A DNA stretch of 64,000 nucleotides from Lentisalinibacter sp037382365 (GTDB taxonomy: Bacteria; Pseudomonadota; Gammaproteobacteria; Steroidobacterales; Woeseiaceae), in NCBI GenBank assembly GCA_037382365.1, contig JARRPZ010000001.1:12793-76792 (forward strand), written 5' to 3'. A program made the translations under genes and the position numbers. The notes beneath the pieces were generated by a model. That model was not told the DNA's origin. It made no database searches and worked only from the letters and a program-made list of their open reading frames with translations. The stretch's first letter is position 1; each line of letters starts with the position of its first letter. Positions 16,916-25,684 of this stretch are shown here, piece after piece.

Positions 16916-17656
16916 GTGTTCTCGCGACGCCTGCTCGTCGCGGCAGCCGCCGCGACATTCGTCCTCGGATTGATCGTCCTTTTCCCGGCGCGCCTGGCCG
17001 TGTCCTGGTTCGCCCCGGCCGATCTGCGGATCAGCGGTGTCGAAGGCACGGTCTGGCGCGGACGTGCCGCGGCCGCCTCTGCCGGCGGCATCTACCTCGC
17101 CCCGCTCTCCTGGCGCTTCCGCCCGCTGGCCCTGCTCGGCGGGCGGGTCGGCTACCACATCGACACGGGGCTGCCGGGTGGCGAGGTGACCGGCGACGTG
17201 GCCGTCACCGTGACCGGTGCGGTACGACTGGCCGACCTCGAGGCCTCGCTGAGGCTGTCGGACATCGGTCGCATGCTGCCCGTCGCGCAGGCACAGGGCC
17301 GCCTGCGAGCCAACCTCGAGCGCGCGACCTTCCGGGACGGCTGGCCGACGGAACTCGTCGGCACCGTCAGCATCGAGGATCTCGTCTACATTCCGGCAGG
17401 CAGCAACCCCATCGGCAGTTATCGGGTCGAATTCCTGCCGAGAGACGATGGCGATCTGCGCGGCGTACTGTCGGACGGGGGCGGGCCGCTGGAAGTGGCC
17501 GGCGAAATCCGGCTGGCGGACGAGCGTACCTACGAGCTGCGCGGCCAGGTGCGGGCACGTCCCGGAGCGCCGAACTCGCTCACCAACTCGTTGCGTTTCC
17601 TCGGATCGCCCGATCAGGCCGGCATGCGGGAGTTCAGTCTGGCAGGTCGTCTCTGA
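16916..17656 (+). CDS. gspN: type II secretion protein GspN
   Basis: The protein has 246 residues from GTG 16916, one base after gspM. One N-terminal membrane helix (about 5-27) anchors a periplasmic beta-rich domain. VEGTVWRGRA and LSWRFRPLALLGGRVGYHI match the GspN family; the protein is an accessory part of type II secretion not found in all systems. It ends the gsp block. Its last 23 bp overlap, tail to tail, the 3' end of the helicase gene on the other strand. Confidence 0.92.
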   Translation: MFSRRLLVAAAAATFVLGLIVLFPARLAVSWFAPADLRISGVEGTVWRGRAAAASAGGIYLAPLSWRFRPLALLGGRVGYHIDTGLPGGEVTGDVAVTVTGAVRLADLEASLRLSDIGRMLPVAQAQGRLRANLERATFRDGWPTELVGTVSIEDLVYIPAGSNPIGSYRVEFLPRDDGDLRGVLSDGGGPLEVAGEIRLADERTYELRGQVRARPGAPNSLTNSLRFLGSPDQAGMREFSLAGRL

Positions 17657-20600
17657 GGGCGGCGACCGCCGGCTCGTCGGCGGCAACCAGTCGGCCGTGC
17701 AGCGGATAGTAGAGCCCACTGCAGGGCACCACACCCCTTACCGCTTCGTAGAACGCCCGGTAGGCGCTCATCTGGGCGGCGTAACGTCGCACCTCCTCGC
17801 GAAGGAAATTCTCCAGGTCACCGCCCTCGTGTCGCGAGGTCTTGTAATCGATCACCCAGTGACGGCCGATCGAGTCGACGAAGCACCGGTCGATCACCAC
17901 CCGCTGCAGGCGCCGGTCGACGATACCCTCGACCGGCCATTCGCTGTCCGAGCGCTGATGGCGCCCGAACAGGATCCAGCGCCCCACCGGTTCGCCGATC
18001 GTTCGTCGCAGCGCCTCGTCCACCCGCTCGACGGCCGCCCCCATCCCTGCCGGGGAGACGCCGGCCTCCTCCAGCAGGGCGGCGTGCCGGTCTCTCAGCC
18101 CATCCAGGCGTCGCCATGCCACATCCGCATCCGCCCACCGGGACATTCTCTCCAGCCAGCCGTGCACCACCGTCCCCACGTGACGGAGATCCTGCCCGAC
18201 CCATTCGTATTCGACCGTGTCTTCGCTGGTCGCGATTGCCAGACGGATCGACGCCGGCGCCTCCGCGAGCTCGTCCGTCGGCACGTACACGCTGCGTGTC
18301 CGCCGGATGGCGGGTTCCACCAGTACGGCTCCCTCCCGGGCGCTCGGCGAGCCGGCAGCAACCGACGATGCTCCCGGCGCCTCCTCCCAGGCCGACGCGA
18401 GCGCCGGCCACAGGCGGGCCAGCAGGGTGCCGGCCGGCGGCGGCAGGACCTCACCGTCGCGCGTGCGCGTAGACCCGGTCAGATGTAGCGTGCCGCGGGC
18501 CCGGGTACAGGCTACGTAGAGCAGACGGTCGAGTTCGAGGCGTTCCTTCTCCTGTTCGATGCCATGGATGAACTCGTGCAGCGAGTCCTTGGCTTTGTCG
18601 CCCCGCGCGCCGATCGGACTCGGTAACAGGTGCTCGTGACCCTCGGCATCCGGCAGCGTCAGCCAGTTCAGCACCGGACGTTCGCTGCCGCGCGGCTGTC
18701 GTCCCAGCCCCATCAGGATCACGGTATCGAATTCGAGACCTTTCGCCTTGTGGATCGTCATGATCCGCACCCGCGCCTCGGCGCCGTCGCTGGATACCCG
18801 CTCCTCGTCGAGTCGCGATTCCAGTGCCGCGACGTCGGGCAAAGTACCGCCCCGCTCCATCTTCTCGAGGATGTCCAGGTAGCGATAGGCGTTCTCCGTC
18901 TCCGCCGGGCTACGGAGCAACGTGGGACCACCCAGCGCGAACCACACCCGCTCGACCCGCTCTCGCAGACCGGGCAGTCCGGGCCGGCCGACGGCGGGCG
19001 CGAGCTGCTCGCGTATCCAGATCGCGCGGGTTCTCTCGTCCTCGTCGACTCGGTCGAGCCGCGCGTCGTCGTACAGCAGGTCGAGTACCGGCGTCGTCGA
19101 TTCACCGAGGACCAGCGCGTGGAGTCCCGCGAGCGTCAGGCCGCACCAGGGCGCACGCAACAGCCCCAGCCACGCGATCCGGTCGAGGGGATGCAGGAGC
19201 GCCCGGGTGAGCGCCAGGAGATCCTGTACTTCCGGCAGGTCCGTGAGCCGGTCGATCTCCAGTGCCTCGTACGCGATGCCGTCGGCCCGCATCAACGGCA
19301 GGAGTTCGCGCAGGTGGGTGCGGCTGCGGACGAGCACGGCGACGCTGTCCGTTCCGGGCGAACCCAGCGCTTCGTCAAGTATCGCGCGCACCCGTTCCGC
19401 CTCGTCGTCGGACGAGGCATCCAGCAGGGCGTGGACCTGGCACACGCCGCGGTCTTCGTGGCCCGGTGCCGGCAGGGAACGACTGTGCCGTATGGCGCCG
19501 GTGGCCAGATCGTCGCCGGCGGGCATCACCCGGGCGAAAGTGTCGTTCGCCCAGTGCACCAGATTGCCGCCGGATCTGAAGTTCGTCTCCAGCACCAGTT
19601 CCCGCGGCCGCAGCTGACCGATCCCGCGGCGCCGCAGGGCCAGGAACAGGCCGACCTCCGCTTCCCTGAAACGGTAGATCGACTGCATGGGGTCGCCCAC
19701 GCAGAACAGCGTCCGTCCATCCAGGCCGTCCCAACCGGCGGTCAGGGTCTCGAGGAGTGCGTACTGGCCGAGAGAGGTGTCCTGCATCTCGTCGATGAGG
19801 AGATGACGGATACGATAGTCCAGGGCCAGGGCGAGGTCGGTGGGCTCTTCCGGCGATCCCAGGGCCCGGCGAGCCGCCAGCGCGACTTCCACGTAGTCCA
19901 CCAGGCCCCGGGCCGTGAAGCGGTTCTTCAGTTCGGCCGTGGCGCGGGGCAGCACGTGGAGCAGTGCGAGCAGCGCCTCCCACTGGGCATTTTCGTACCG
20001 GGCCGGCGGCAGTCGCAGGCTGTCGGCGAGGAGGCTGTCCAGACCGTCGCATCCGGCCAGCACGTCGATCAGCGTCGCCAGTCGCTCCTTCTCCGCGTCA
20101 CTGCCCGGCGGGAAACCCTGCCGCTTGTCCACCCGCCCTCGCCAGCTGCCCTTGCTGGGGGCGATGAGCAGCCAGGCGAGAGCCTGCCACGCCGGCAGCT
20201 CGCGGGCTTCGGGCGCGGGCCAAACTTCCGTGTAACGGAGCGCCTCCAGCGGCGTACGGATGCCTGCCTCGGCCAGGTTCGTCGCCGCGAAGCGGGCCAG
20301 CTGCAGCAGGGGCTCACGAACCCTGTCCGGCATCCGTGCGTCGAGCACCCGGAGCCGGTCGGTGATGAGCATGCCGATGGCGTCCTCGAAGTGCCGACGC
20401 AGACGTTCCGTCCGCCCGTCCGTCCCGTCGTCGGATCCACTGCCCGTTATATCGAGCCACTGATCCCTGCGTTCCAGCATCGCGCCGAGGGAGCGCTCCC
20501 ATGTCGAGGCGTCGTTGTCCAGATGGCGGAACAGGGCCCGCACGGCATCCCCGGTCTCGCCTGACTCCGCGACCCAGTCGAGTGTCGCTCTCGCTGCCTC

Positions 20601-21065
20601 CCGGTAGATGCCGGTTTCGCCCGACTCCGTTACCAGGCGCACGCGCCCGCCGAGGCCGGAGGTCACGGGCAGGGCGCCTGCAAGACGGGCGTTGAACGCA
20701 TCCAGGGTCTGGATCTGCATCCGCTCCGGGAAGTCGCACAGCCGCCAGCCACGCACCTTGTCGCGTTCCAGCGCCTCTCTGGCTGCCGACAGGGTGCGGC
20801 GTTCATGGTCCGACGCCCCCTCCTCTCCCGCCCGCGCCCGGGCAAGCGCTCCCAGGATGCGCGTGCGCATCTCCGCCGCCGCCTTGCGGGTGAACGTGAT
20901 CGCGAGGATCTCCTCGGGCCGTTCGACAATCGCGAGCAGCCGCAGATAGCGTTGGATCAGGAGCTCGGTCTTGCCGGAGCCCGCCGGCGCCTGCACGATG
21001 AACGAACCGGAGACATCCAGCGCGGCCGCACGCTGCGCCGCATCCGGAATCGAGCGCTCAGTCAT
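17634..21065 (-). CDS. AddA-like UvrD-family helicase/nuclease for double-strand break repair
   Basis: The protein has 1143 residues from ATG 21065, which overlaps the upstream nuclease gene by 8 bp; an earlier in-frame ATG lies 18 bp upstream. Superfamily I helicase motifs are all visible: QAPAGSGKT (26-33), ITFTRKAAAEM, LLIDEMQDTS, CVGDPMQSIYRFREAEV, IMTIHKAKGLEFDTVIL and LDRLLYVACTRARG. A C-terminal PD-(D/E)XK nuclease domain has WVIDYKTSR near residue 1070. This fused layout is AddA/RecB-like. With its partner it probably processes DNA double-strand ends for RecA. No RecBCD genes are in the window. Confidence 0.88.
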   Translation of the reverse strand: MTERSIPDAAQRAAALDVSGSFIVQAPAGSGKTELLIQRYLRLLAIVERPEEILAITFTRKAAAEMRTRILGALARARAGEEGASDHERRTLSAAREALERDKVRGWRLCDFPERMQIQTLDAFNARLAGALPVTSGLGGRVRLVTESGETGIYREAARATLDWVAESGETGDAVRALFRHLDNDASTWERSLGAMLERRDQWLDITGSGSDDGTDGRTERLRRHFEDAIGMLITDRLRVLDARMPDRVREPLLQLARFAATNLAEAGIRTPLEALRYTEVWPAPEARELPAWQALAWLLIAPSKGSWRGRVDKRQGFPPGSDAEKERLATLIDVLAGCDGLDSLLADSLRLPPARYENAQWEALLALLHVLPRATAELKNRFTARGLVDYVEVALAARRALGSPEEPTDLALALDYRIRHLLIDEMQDTSLGQYALLETLTAGWDGLDGRTLFCVGDPMQSIYRFREAEVGLFLALRRRGIGQLRPRELVLETNFRSGGNLVHWANDTFARVMPAGDDLATGAIRHSRSLPAPGHEDRGVCQVHALLDASSDDEAERVRAILDEALGSPGTDSVAVLVRSRTHLRELLPLMRADGIAYEALEIDRLTDLPEVQDLLALTRALLHPLDRIAWLGLLRAPWCGLTLAGLHALVLGESTTPVLDLLYDDARLDRVDEDERTRAIWIREQLAPAVGRPGLPGLRERVERVWFALGGPTLLRSPAETENAYRYLDILEKMERGGTLPDVAALESRLDEERVSSDGAEARVRIMTIHKAKGLEFDTVILMGLGRQPRGSERPVLNWLTLPDAEGHEHLLPSPIGARGDKAKDSLHEFIHGIEQEKERLELDRLLYVACTRARGTLHLTGSTRTRDGEVLPPPAGTLLARLWPALASAWEEAPGASSVAAGSPSAREGAVLVEPAIRRTRSVYVPTDELAEAPASIRLAIATSEDTVEYEWVGQDLRHVGTVVHGWLERMSRWADADVAWRRLDGLRDRHAALLEEAGVSPAGMGAAVERVDEALRRTIGEPVGRWILFGRHQRSDSEWPVEGIVDRRLQRVVIDRCFVDSIGRHWVIDYKTSRHEGGDLENFLREEVRRYAAQMSAYRAFYEAVRGVVPCSGLYYPLHGRLVAADEPAVAALRDDLPD

Positions 21066-23667
21066 GGCGGACGAGTTCCGCAACGCGACTGAGAACGGCG
21101 AAGGGTCGCTGGTCGCTGCCCGGCAGCGTCAGGTTCAGCCTGGCGTCACCCGCGGCGATCGCCTCGGCGAGAGAGTGAGCCTGCGACTTCCAGGCATTCA
21201 ACAGCGCGTCCCAGTCCTCGACCGCTTTCAGCGACCGTCCGGGCCAGTCGATTTCTCCATCGTGGACGCCGACGTAAGCGATCCGGTGCGGATGGACGAC
21301 AGCGATCGCGAGCGCCCGCACCGGCCCCGGCTGACTCAGCGCATACACGACCAGCTGCAGCTGTCGCGGGTCGTCGGGATCGCTGCCGACCACTGTGCCG
21401 CCCGTGCCGGTCTTGTAGTCGATCACCACCCAGCCGTCGCCGACGCGGTCGATGCGGTCCGGGCGGATCGACAATTCGAGAGGTCCGACGCGCACGACTC
21501 TCGGCTGTTCACAGATCACCTCGTCGAATTCGGGTCGCTGCAGGTCGACGTCGACAAAGTCCGTCACGAGACCCGTGCAACGATCGCTCTCCATGGCGAT
21601 CAGGCCTGCGAGGCGCTCGTCCGCGCCGATGCGAAAACGAGCAAGCGCCGCATCTACCGCCGACCGGGCCGCCTCGGCGCGAGCCGGATCGCCGGCTTCG
21701 GCGAGGCGGCTGCGAGACGGCCATCGACGGTACACACGTTCCAGCGCCCGATGGATCACGGTGCCGCGGTCCCGCGCCGACAGGCCCGCGACCGGCGTCT
21801 CGAGGGGATCTGCCCGCAGCCGATAGCGCGCGAACGCGTCGAATGGCTGGGTTCGCTGGGCCGTCAGGGCACCATGCCCGCCGGGCAACTTCTCTTCCGT
21901 GGCCAGAGGTGGTGCGGCGTCGGGCGTGACGGATTCCACCGCCGCCGTACCGGCGAGCGCGGCGGCGTGACACACCACGGTGGCAACCTCGGGTCCCTGA
22001 GGGAGGTCCTCGAGGAGCGGACTCGCCGCCAGCTCGGCGTCCCCGTCACGTCGCGGCCAGCTGACGACCACCTCCGCGGCGGACCGGGTCAGGCCGGTGA
22101 ATATCCGCGTCGCATAGTCGAGCGTGTCGGCGGGTGTCGCATCCGGCATGCCGTACTCGCGCTGCAGCGCCATCGGCAGCAGCGGATCGGGACGCTGTGC
22201 CGGCGGCCAGGTCGTCGTGTCCATGCCGCTGATCCAGAGTGCATCGAAACTCATACCCGACGCCTCCAGGATACCCATGACCGGCACCTCGGCCCCGTCC
22301 GATTCCGGCTGGAACAGGGTCTCGCGTGCGGCCGTGGCCAACTCGCGCACCGCCTCCGTGCCGCGGATCGGTCCGCTCACGCGCCCGACGCCGGCGAGCT
22401 GGTTCAGCAGCGACCGCCACGCATTCACCAACTGGTATGACTCGCTGGCGAGCGGCCCGTGCGACCCGCCCCAGCCCGCGTCACTCAGTAACGCATCTAC
22501 CCGCTCCGCCCACACCGCCGGAGCAGCCTGTCTGCGCCAGTCGGCCCGCACGGTGGCGATGTGCTGCAGTAGTGCCAGGAAAGGCCGATTGGCGAGCGCG
22601 AGAGACTCCGGTATCGCTGCGCCGAGCCGGGCGGGGTCCCAGCGCCGATCCGGCAGGCGCCGTAGCTCGACTTCCAGGAGCGCTCGATCGCCCGCCTCCC
22701 CGGCCGCGAGGTGAGGACTGCGGAGCAATCGACTCAGTACCAGGAAATCCGGGTCTTCACTGAGGATGCCGAGGATGGTCAGCGCCGTATCGATCGGACC
22801 GTAGTCGGCCAACGGCAATCCGTAGGAAACGTCGACCGCTTGCCTTCTCCGCGGATCGAATTGCCAGCCGGGACTGAACCCTTCGGCGACCAGCCGCGCG
22901 ACGGCTCGCGGGCGACTCGCCAGGTCCGGGACGATGATCCCCACCCGCGCCCCCGGTCTTGCGAGCAGCCGCTCCCTGGCCCACGCGCCTGCGGCGCAGA
23001 GTTCTGCATCGCGATCGGCCGCGGGACGCACGCATGTCGTTGCCGCCCGATCCGGCGAAGGACGATGCCCGATATCGGCTCCCGAATGCTCCGCTGCCTC
23101 CGTCAGTTGCCGCTCGGCTGGACTCGGTCGCTCGAAGCCCGCGAACTCCACGCTCCCTTCGATGGTGATCCGACCGTCCGCCAGGCGCTCGGCGATCCTC
23201 GCGGCGAGGTTGGCCGGATCCTGCCAGTCGCCGGCCCGGCATGCCGCCGTGAAGTAGCGCCCTGCACGGGCGAGGAACGTCGTGTCGGGTGAACGTGCCG
23301 CGGCAGTGATCTCGGCGAGCGGTACGAGCCAGTCGCAGGCCCGCTGCCACGACGCCGCGGCCTGTGCGGCCAGCGTGGACGAGCGACCGGCGAAGCCATC
23401 GCCCAGTGCCCGCACCGTCGCCCGTTCCCAGAGCAGACGGTTTTCCCGTGGAGTCAGCAAGGCCGCCGGCATCGGCGATTCCGGACGATAACCGGAGGAC
23501 TGCCAGAGTTCCCTGAGCCAGTTTGCCCACGGAACGTAACGCGAAGCACTCCAGGCGATCTCGCCGGCAGCCGACCGGCGGACGGCTTCCTCCAGCCTCA
23601 GGTGCCTGGCCAGACGGCGGCTGGCAGTGACGACGACGCGCTTGTGTCGTTGTTCGTCGTCAGTCAT
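21058..23667 (-). CDS. PD-(D/E)XK nuclease family protein, AddB-like partner
   Basis: The protein has 869 residues. It resembles the AddB-like 'probable DNA repair protein' found in many gammaproteobacteria next to an AddA-like helicase. A degenerate helicase body (ASRRLARHLRLEE, VGIIVPDLASRPRAV, LEASGMSFDALWISGMD, YATRIFTGL) is followed by a nuclease domain with DRGTVIHRALERVYRRW and the catalytic VVIDYKTGTGG near residue 760. No Walker A motif is evident, so it is unlikely to unwind DNA itself. Its 3' end overlaps the helicase start, implying equal production of the two subunits. An AT-rich 44-bp gap separates it from alaA. Confidence 0.85.
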   Translation of the reverse strand: MTDDEQRHKRVVVTASRRLARHLRLEEAVRRSAAGEIAWSASRYVPWANWLRELWQSSGYRPESPMPAALLTPRENRLLWERATVRALGDGFAGRSSTLAAQAAASWQRACDWLVPLAEITAAARSPDTTFLARAGRYFTAACRAGDWQDPANLAARIAERLADGRITIEGSVEFAGFERPSPAERQLTEAAEHSGADIGHRPSPDRAATTCVRPAADRDAELCAAGAWARERLLARPGARVGIIVPDLASRPRAVARLVAEGFSPGWQFDPRRRQAVDVSYGLPLADYGPIDTALTILGILSEDPDFLVLSRLLRSPHLAAGEAGDRALLEVELRRLPDRRWDPARLGAAIPESLALANRPFLALLQHIATVRADWRRQAAPAVWAERVDALLSDAGWGGSHGPLASESYQLVNAWRSLLNQLAGVGRVSGPIRGTEAVRELATAARETLFQPESDGAEVPVMGILEASGMSFDALWISGMDTTTWPPAQRPDPLLPMALQREYGMPDATPADTLDYATRIFTGLTRSAAEVVVSWPRRDGDAELAASPLLEDLPQGPEVATVVCHAAALAGTAAVESVTPDAAPPLATEEKLPGGHGALTAQRTQPFDAFARYRLRADPLETPVAGLSARDRGTVIHRALERVYRRWPSRSRLAEAGDPARAEAARSAVDAALARFRIGADERLAGLIAMESDRCTGLVTDFVDVDLQRPEFDEVICEQPRVVRVGPLELSIRPDRIDRVGDGWVVIDYKTGTGGTVVGSDPDDPRQLQLVVYALSQPGPVRALAIAVVHPHRIAYVGVHDGEIDWPGRSLKAVEDWDALLNAWKSQAHSLAEAIAAGDARLNLTLPGSDQRPFAVLSRVAELVRHD

Positions 23668-23711
23668 TAAATATTAAAAACAGTAGCTTGGTGATTCTTT
23701 CTCGAACAATT

Positions 23712-24950
23712 CTACGCTACGGTGACGCGCGCCCGGGCACCGGTCTCCAGTACGTCCTCGATGCGCTGGAACACGTCGTGGAGCGTATCCGGATCGGGCA
23801 GTATCGTGATCCGGAAGTGATTCCGATAAGGTGTGTTGAAGCTGGTGCCGGGCGCGACGAGCACGTGGCGATTCTCCAGCAGATCGAGCGCGAAGGCCTG
23901 ATCGTCGAAACCGGGATAGCGGCGGACGTTCACGCCGATGAAGGCGTACATGGCACCCATGGGGGCCACCAGCTGCAGGTAGCGGCTGGCGTCGACGGCT
24001 TCCAGCACGGTCTGCCGGGACTGGAACAGCCGTCCGCCGGGTGCCACCAGCTGGCGGATACTCTGGAATCCCCCGAGTGCCGTCTGCACCGCCCACTGGG
24101 ACGGCACGTTGCTGCACAACCGAAGCGCGGCCAGCAGTTCGAGACCTTCGAGATAGCCCCCTGCCTGCTCGATGGCCCCGCTGACGACGGCCCAGCCGAC
24201 GCGGTAACCGCAGGCCCGGTACACCTTCGACAGGCCGCTGTAGGTGATGCACATGGTGTCGTGCACGAGCGTCGCCATCGGCACGAATTCCGCATCGTCA
24301 TAGACCATCTGGTCGTAGATCTCGTCAGCCAGCATGATCAGGCGGTACTGTTCCGCCAGCGCGGCCAGTTTCTCCAGCAGCGGCCTGGGATAAACGGCGC
24401 CGGTCGGGTTGTTCGGGTTGATCACGACGATTGCGCGGGTCCGTGGCGTGATCAGTGCCTCGATAGCCTCCGGGTCCGGCAGGAAGCGGCTGTCCGGGAG
24501 GCACGGATAATGCACCGCGCGGCCGCCGTTCAGTGTGACAGCGGCCGTCCAGAGCGGGTAATCCGGGCTGGGAACGAGTATCTCGTCACCCGGGTTCAGC
24601 ATGGCACGCAAAGTGAGGTCGATGAGCTCACTGACGCCATTGCCGATGAAGACCTCTTCCGCAGTGACGCCCGGCACCCCGCGGGTCTGCTGCTGCATCA
24701 CGACCGCCTCCCGCGCCGGGAAGATGCCTTTCTGGTGACTGTAGGCCTCGGACTGGGCCAGGTTCTCGATCATGGCGAGGCGCATCGTCTCCGGTGTACG
24801 GAAACCGAATCTTCCCGGATTGCCGATATTGAGATGGACGATCTCGTAGCCCATCTTCTCGAGCTCATGGGCCCGACGCGCGAGTTGTCCCCGGATCTCG
24901 TATCGAACGTCATGCAGGGCGGTACTGGAATCGAATACGGGTCTGGTCAT
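23712..24950 (-). CDS. alaA: alanine/pyruvate aminotransferase (class I/II PLP)
   Basis: The protein has 412 residues from ATG 24950, with GGA close upstream; the longer frame is not supported. NIGNPGRFGFRTPETMR, INPNNPTGAVYP, MLADEIYDQMVYD and the PLP-lysine segment YSGLSKVYRACGYRVGW are typical of the AlaA (YfbQ) branch that makes alanine from pyruvate and glutamate in the cytoplasm. Related aspartate-type aminotransferases are possible, but the GLSKVYRACGYRVGW stretch favours AlaA. A near-perfect 26-bp dyad lies over its likely promoter. Confidence 0.88.
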   Translation of the reverse strand: MTRPVFDSSTALHDVRYEIRGQLARRAHELEKMGYEIVHLNIGNPGRFGFRTPETMRLAMIENLAQSEAYSHQKGIFPAREAVVMQQQTRGVPGVTAEEVFIGNGVSELIDLTLRAMLNPGDEILVPSPDYPLWTAAVTLNGGRAVHYPCLPDSRFLPDPEAIEALITPRTRAIVVINPNNPTGAVYPRPLLEKLAALAEQYRLIMLADEIYDQMVYDDAEFVPMATLVHDTMCITYSGLSKVYRACGYRVGWAVVSGAIEQAGGYLEGLELLAALRLCSNVPSQWAVQTALGGFQSIRQLVAPGGRLFQSRQTVLEAVDASRYLQLVAPMGAMYAFIGVNVRRYPGFDDQAFALDLLENRHVLVAPGTSFNTPYRNHFRITILPDPDTLHDVFQRIEDVLETGARARVTVA

Positions 24951-24977
24951 GGTCCTGTCCCCAATGCAGCCGGGGCG

Positions 24978-24983
24978 ATCATA
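24978..24983 (-). promoter_or_regulatory. possible -10 box of alaA
   Basis: TATGAT on the minus strand, 28 bp before the alaA ATG. The matching -35 position at 17-bp spacing falls inside the dyad at 24994-25019. Confidence 0.4.
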
Positions 24984-24993
24984 CTCTGCTGCA

Positions 24994-25019
24994 GGGCATC
25001 GGATCAGTGATCCATGCCC
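24994..25019. promoter_or_regulatory. 26-bp dyad upstream of alaA, candidate operator
   Basis: GGGCAT-C-GGATCA-G-TGATCC-ATGCCC: both 6-bp arms on each side pair perfectly, with one unpaired C and a one-base centre. It covers the predicted -35 region of alaA and no T-run follows, so it looks more like a protein-binding site than a terminator. Confidence 0.5.
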
Positions 25020-25200
25020 CCTGTCCCGTCGATTCTGCCACGGATGCCGTCGGGCCGTCCCGCGTCGTCGGCCCCCACCCCTCCCGGTCCGTCTCCCGGC
25101 GTTCCGGACCGGCACCGATGGCGGCGACCGCCGTCACGGGCGGTATACTGCGCGCGGCAGCCGCTCCCATGCTGCCGGACCGATGACGAGGAGTCGCATG

Positions 25201-25677
25201 ATGGCCGATATTCGCGAGGAAATGCCACTGCTGGCGCGCAACGAGGGTGTGTGGGACGGCTGGTACCGTTACACCGATGCCGACGGGAATCTGATCGACT
25301 GCCACCGCAGCCGTCTCATCTGCCGCTTCCCGGATGACGGTGACTACCCCTACCATCAGACGAACCTCTACACGTGGGAGGATGGGCGCACCGAGACGCG
25401 GGATTTTCCGGCGACGTACCGAGAGGGTCGCATCTGGTTCGACAACGAGCTGATCACGGGCTGGGCCGCCGAAGTGGCACTCGACGACTACGAGCGCACG
25501 CTCATGCTGAACTGGGTGCGCAAGGGCGAACCGGACCTCTACCTCTACGAGATGATCCAGCTCTCGGACTGCGGCCGGTATCGCTGCCGGATCTGGCAGT
25601 GGATCAAGGCCGGGCGCATCGCCCGGCGCACACTGATCGACGAAGAGAAGGTGTCCGACGCGTGGCAGGATTACTGA
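25201..25677 (+). CDS. DUF3598-like protein
   Basis: The protein has 158 residues from ATG 25201, with GAGGAG 7 bp upstream; ATG 25198 and 25183 are in frame too. The pattern of NEGVWDGWYRYTDADG, NLYTWEDGR, RIWFDNELITGWA and LNWVRKGEPDLYLYEMI resembles DUF3598, a calycin-like beta-barrel family of unknown function. No signal peptide or membrane helix is seen. It is alone on the plus strand and converges on the MFS gene 7 bp away. A TATACT box at 25144-25149 could be its -10 element. Family assignment is from memory of the pattern. Confidence 0.6.
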   Translation: MADIREEMPLLARNEGVWDGWYRYTDADGNLIDCHRSRLICRFPDDGDYPYHQTNLYTWEDGRTETRDFPATYREGRIWFDNELITGWAAEVALDDYERTLMLNWVRKGEPDLYLYEMIQLSDCGRYRCRIWQWIKAGRIARRTLIDEEKVSDAWQDY

Positions 25678-25684
25678 CGATGGG

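Noticed and set aside
18630..20564. Long open frame on the plus strand opposite the AddA-like helicase gene
   Set aside because: It mirrors a clear helicase gene with all motifs, has no recognisable domain, and is of the Arg/Gln/Gly-rich type produced by antisense reading of high-GC genes. The same applies to long antisense frames at 7796-9448, 10440-11546, 20971-22440, 44581-45855, 45997-48024 and 62724-63848.
23668..23711. Intrinsic terminator after alaA
   Set aside because: A GTAGC/GCTAC stem followed by TTTTT exists on the minus strand, but the loop is near 28 bases and the stem only 5 bp, so it is too weak to call.
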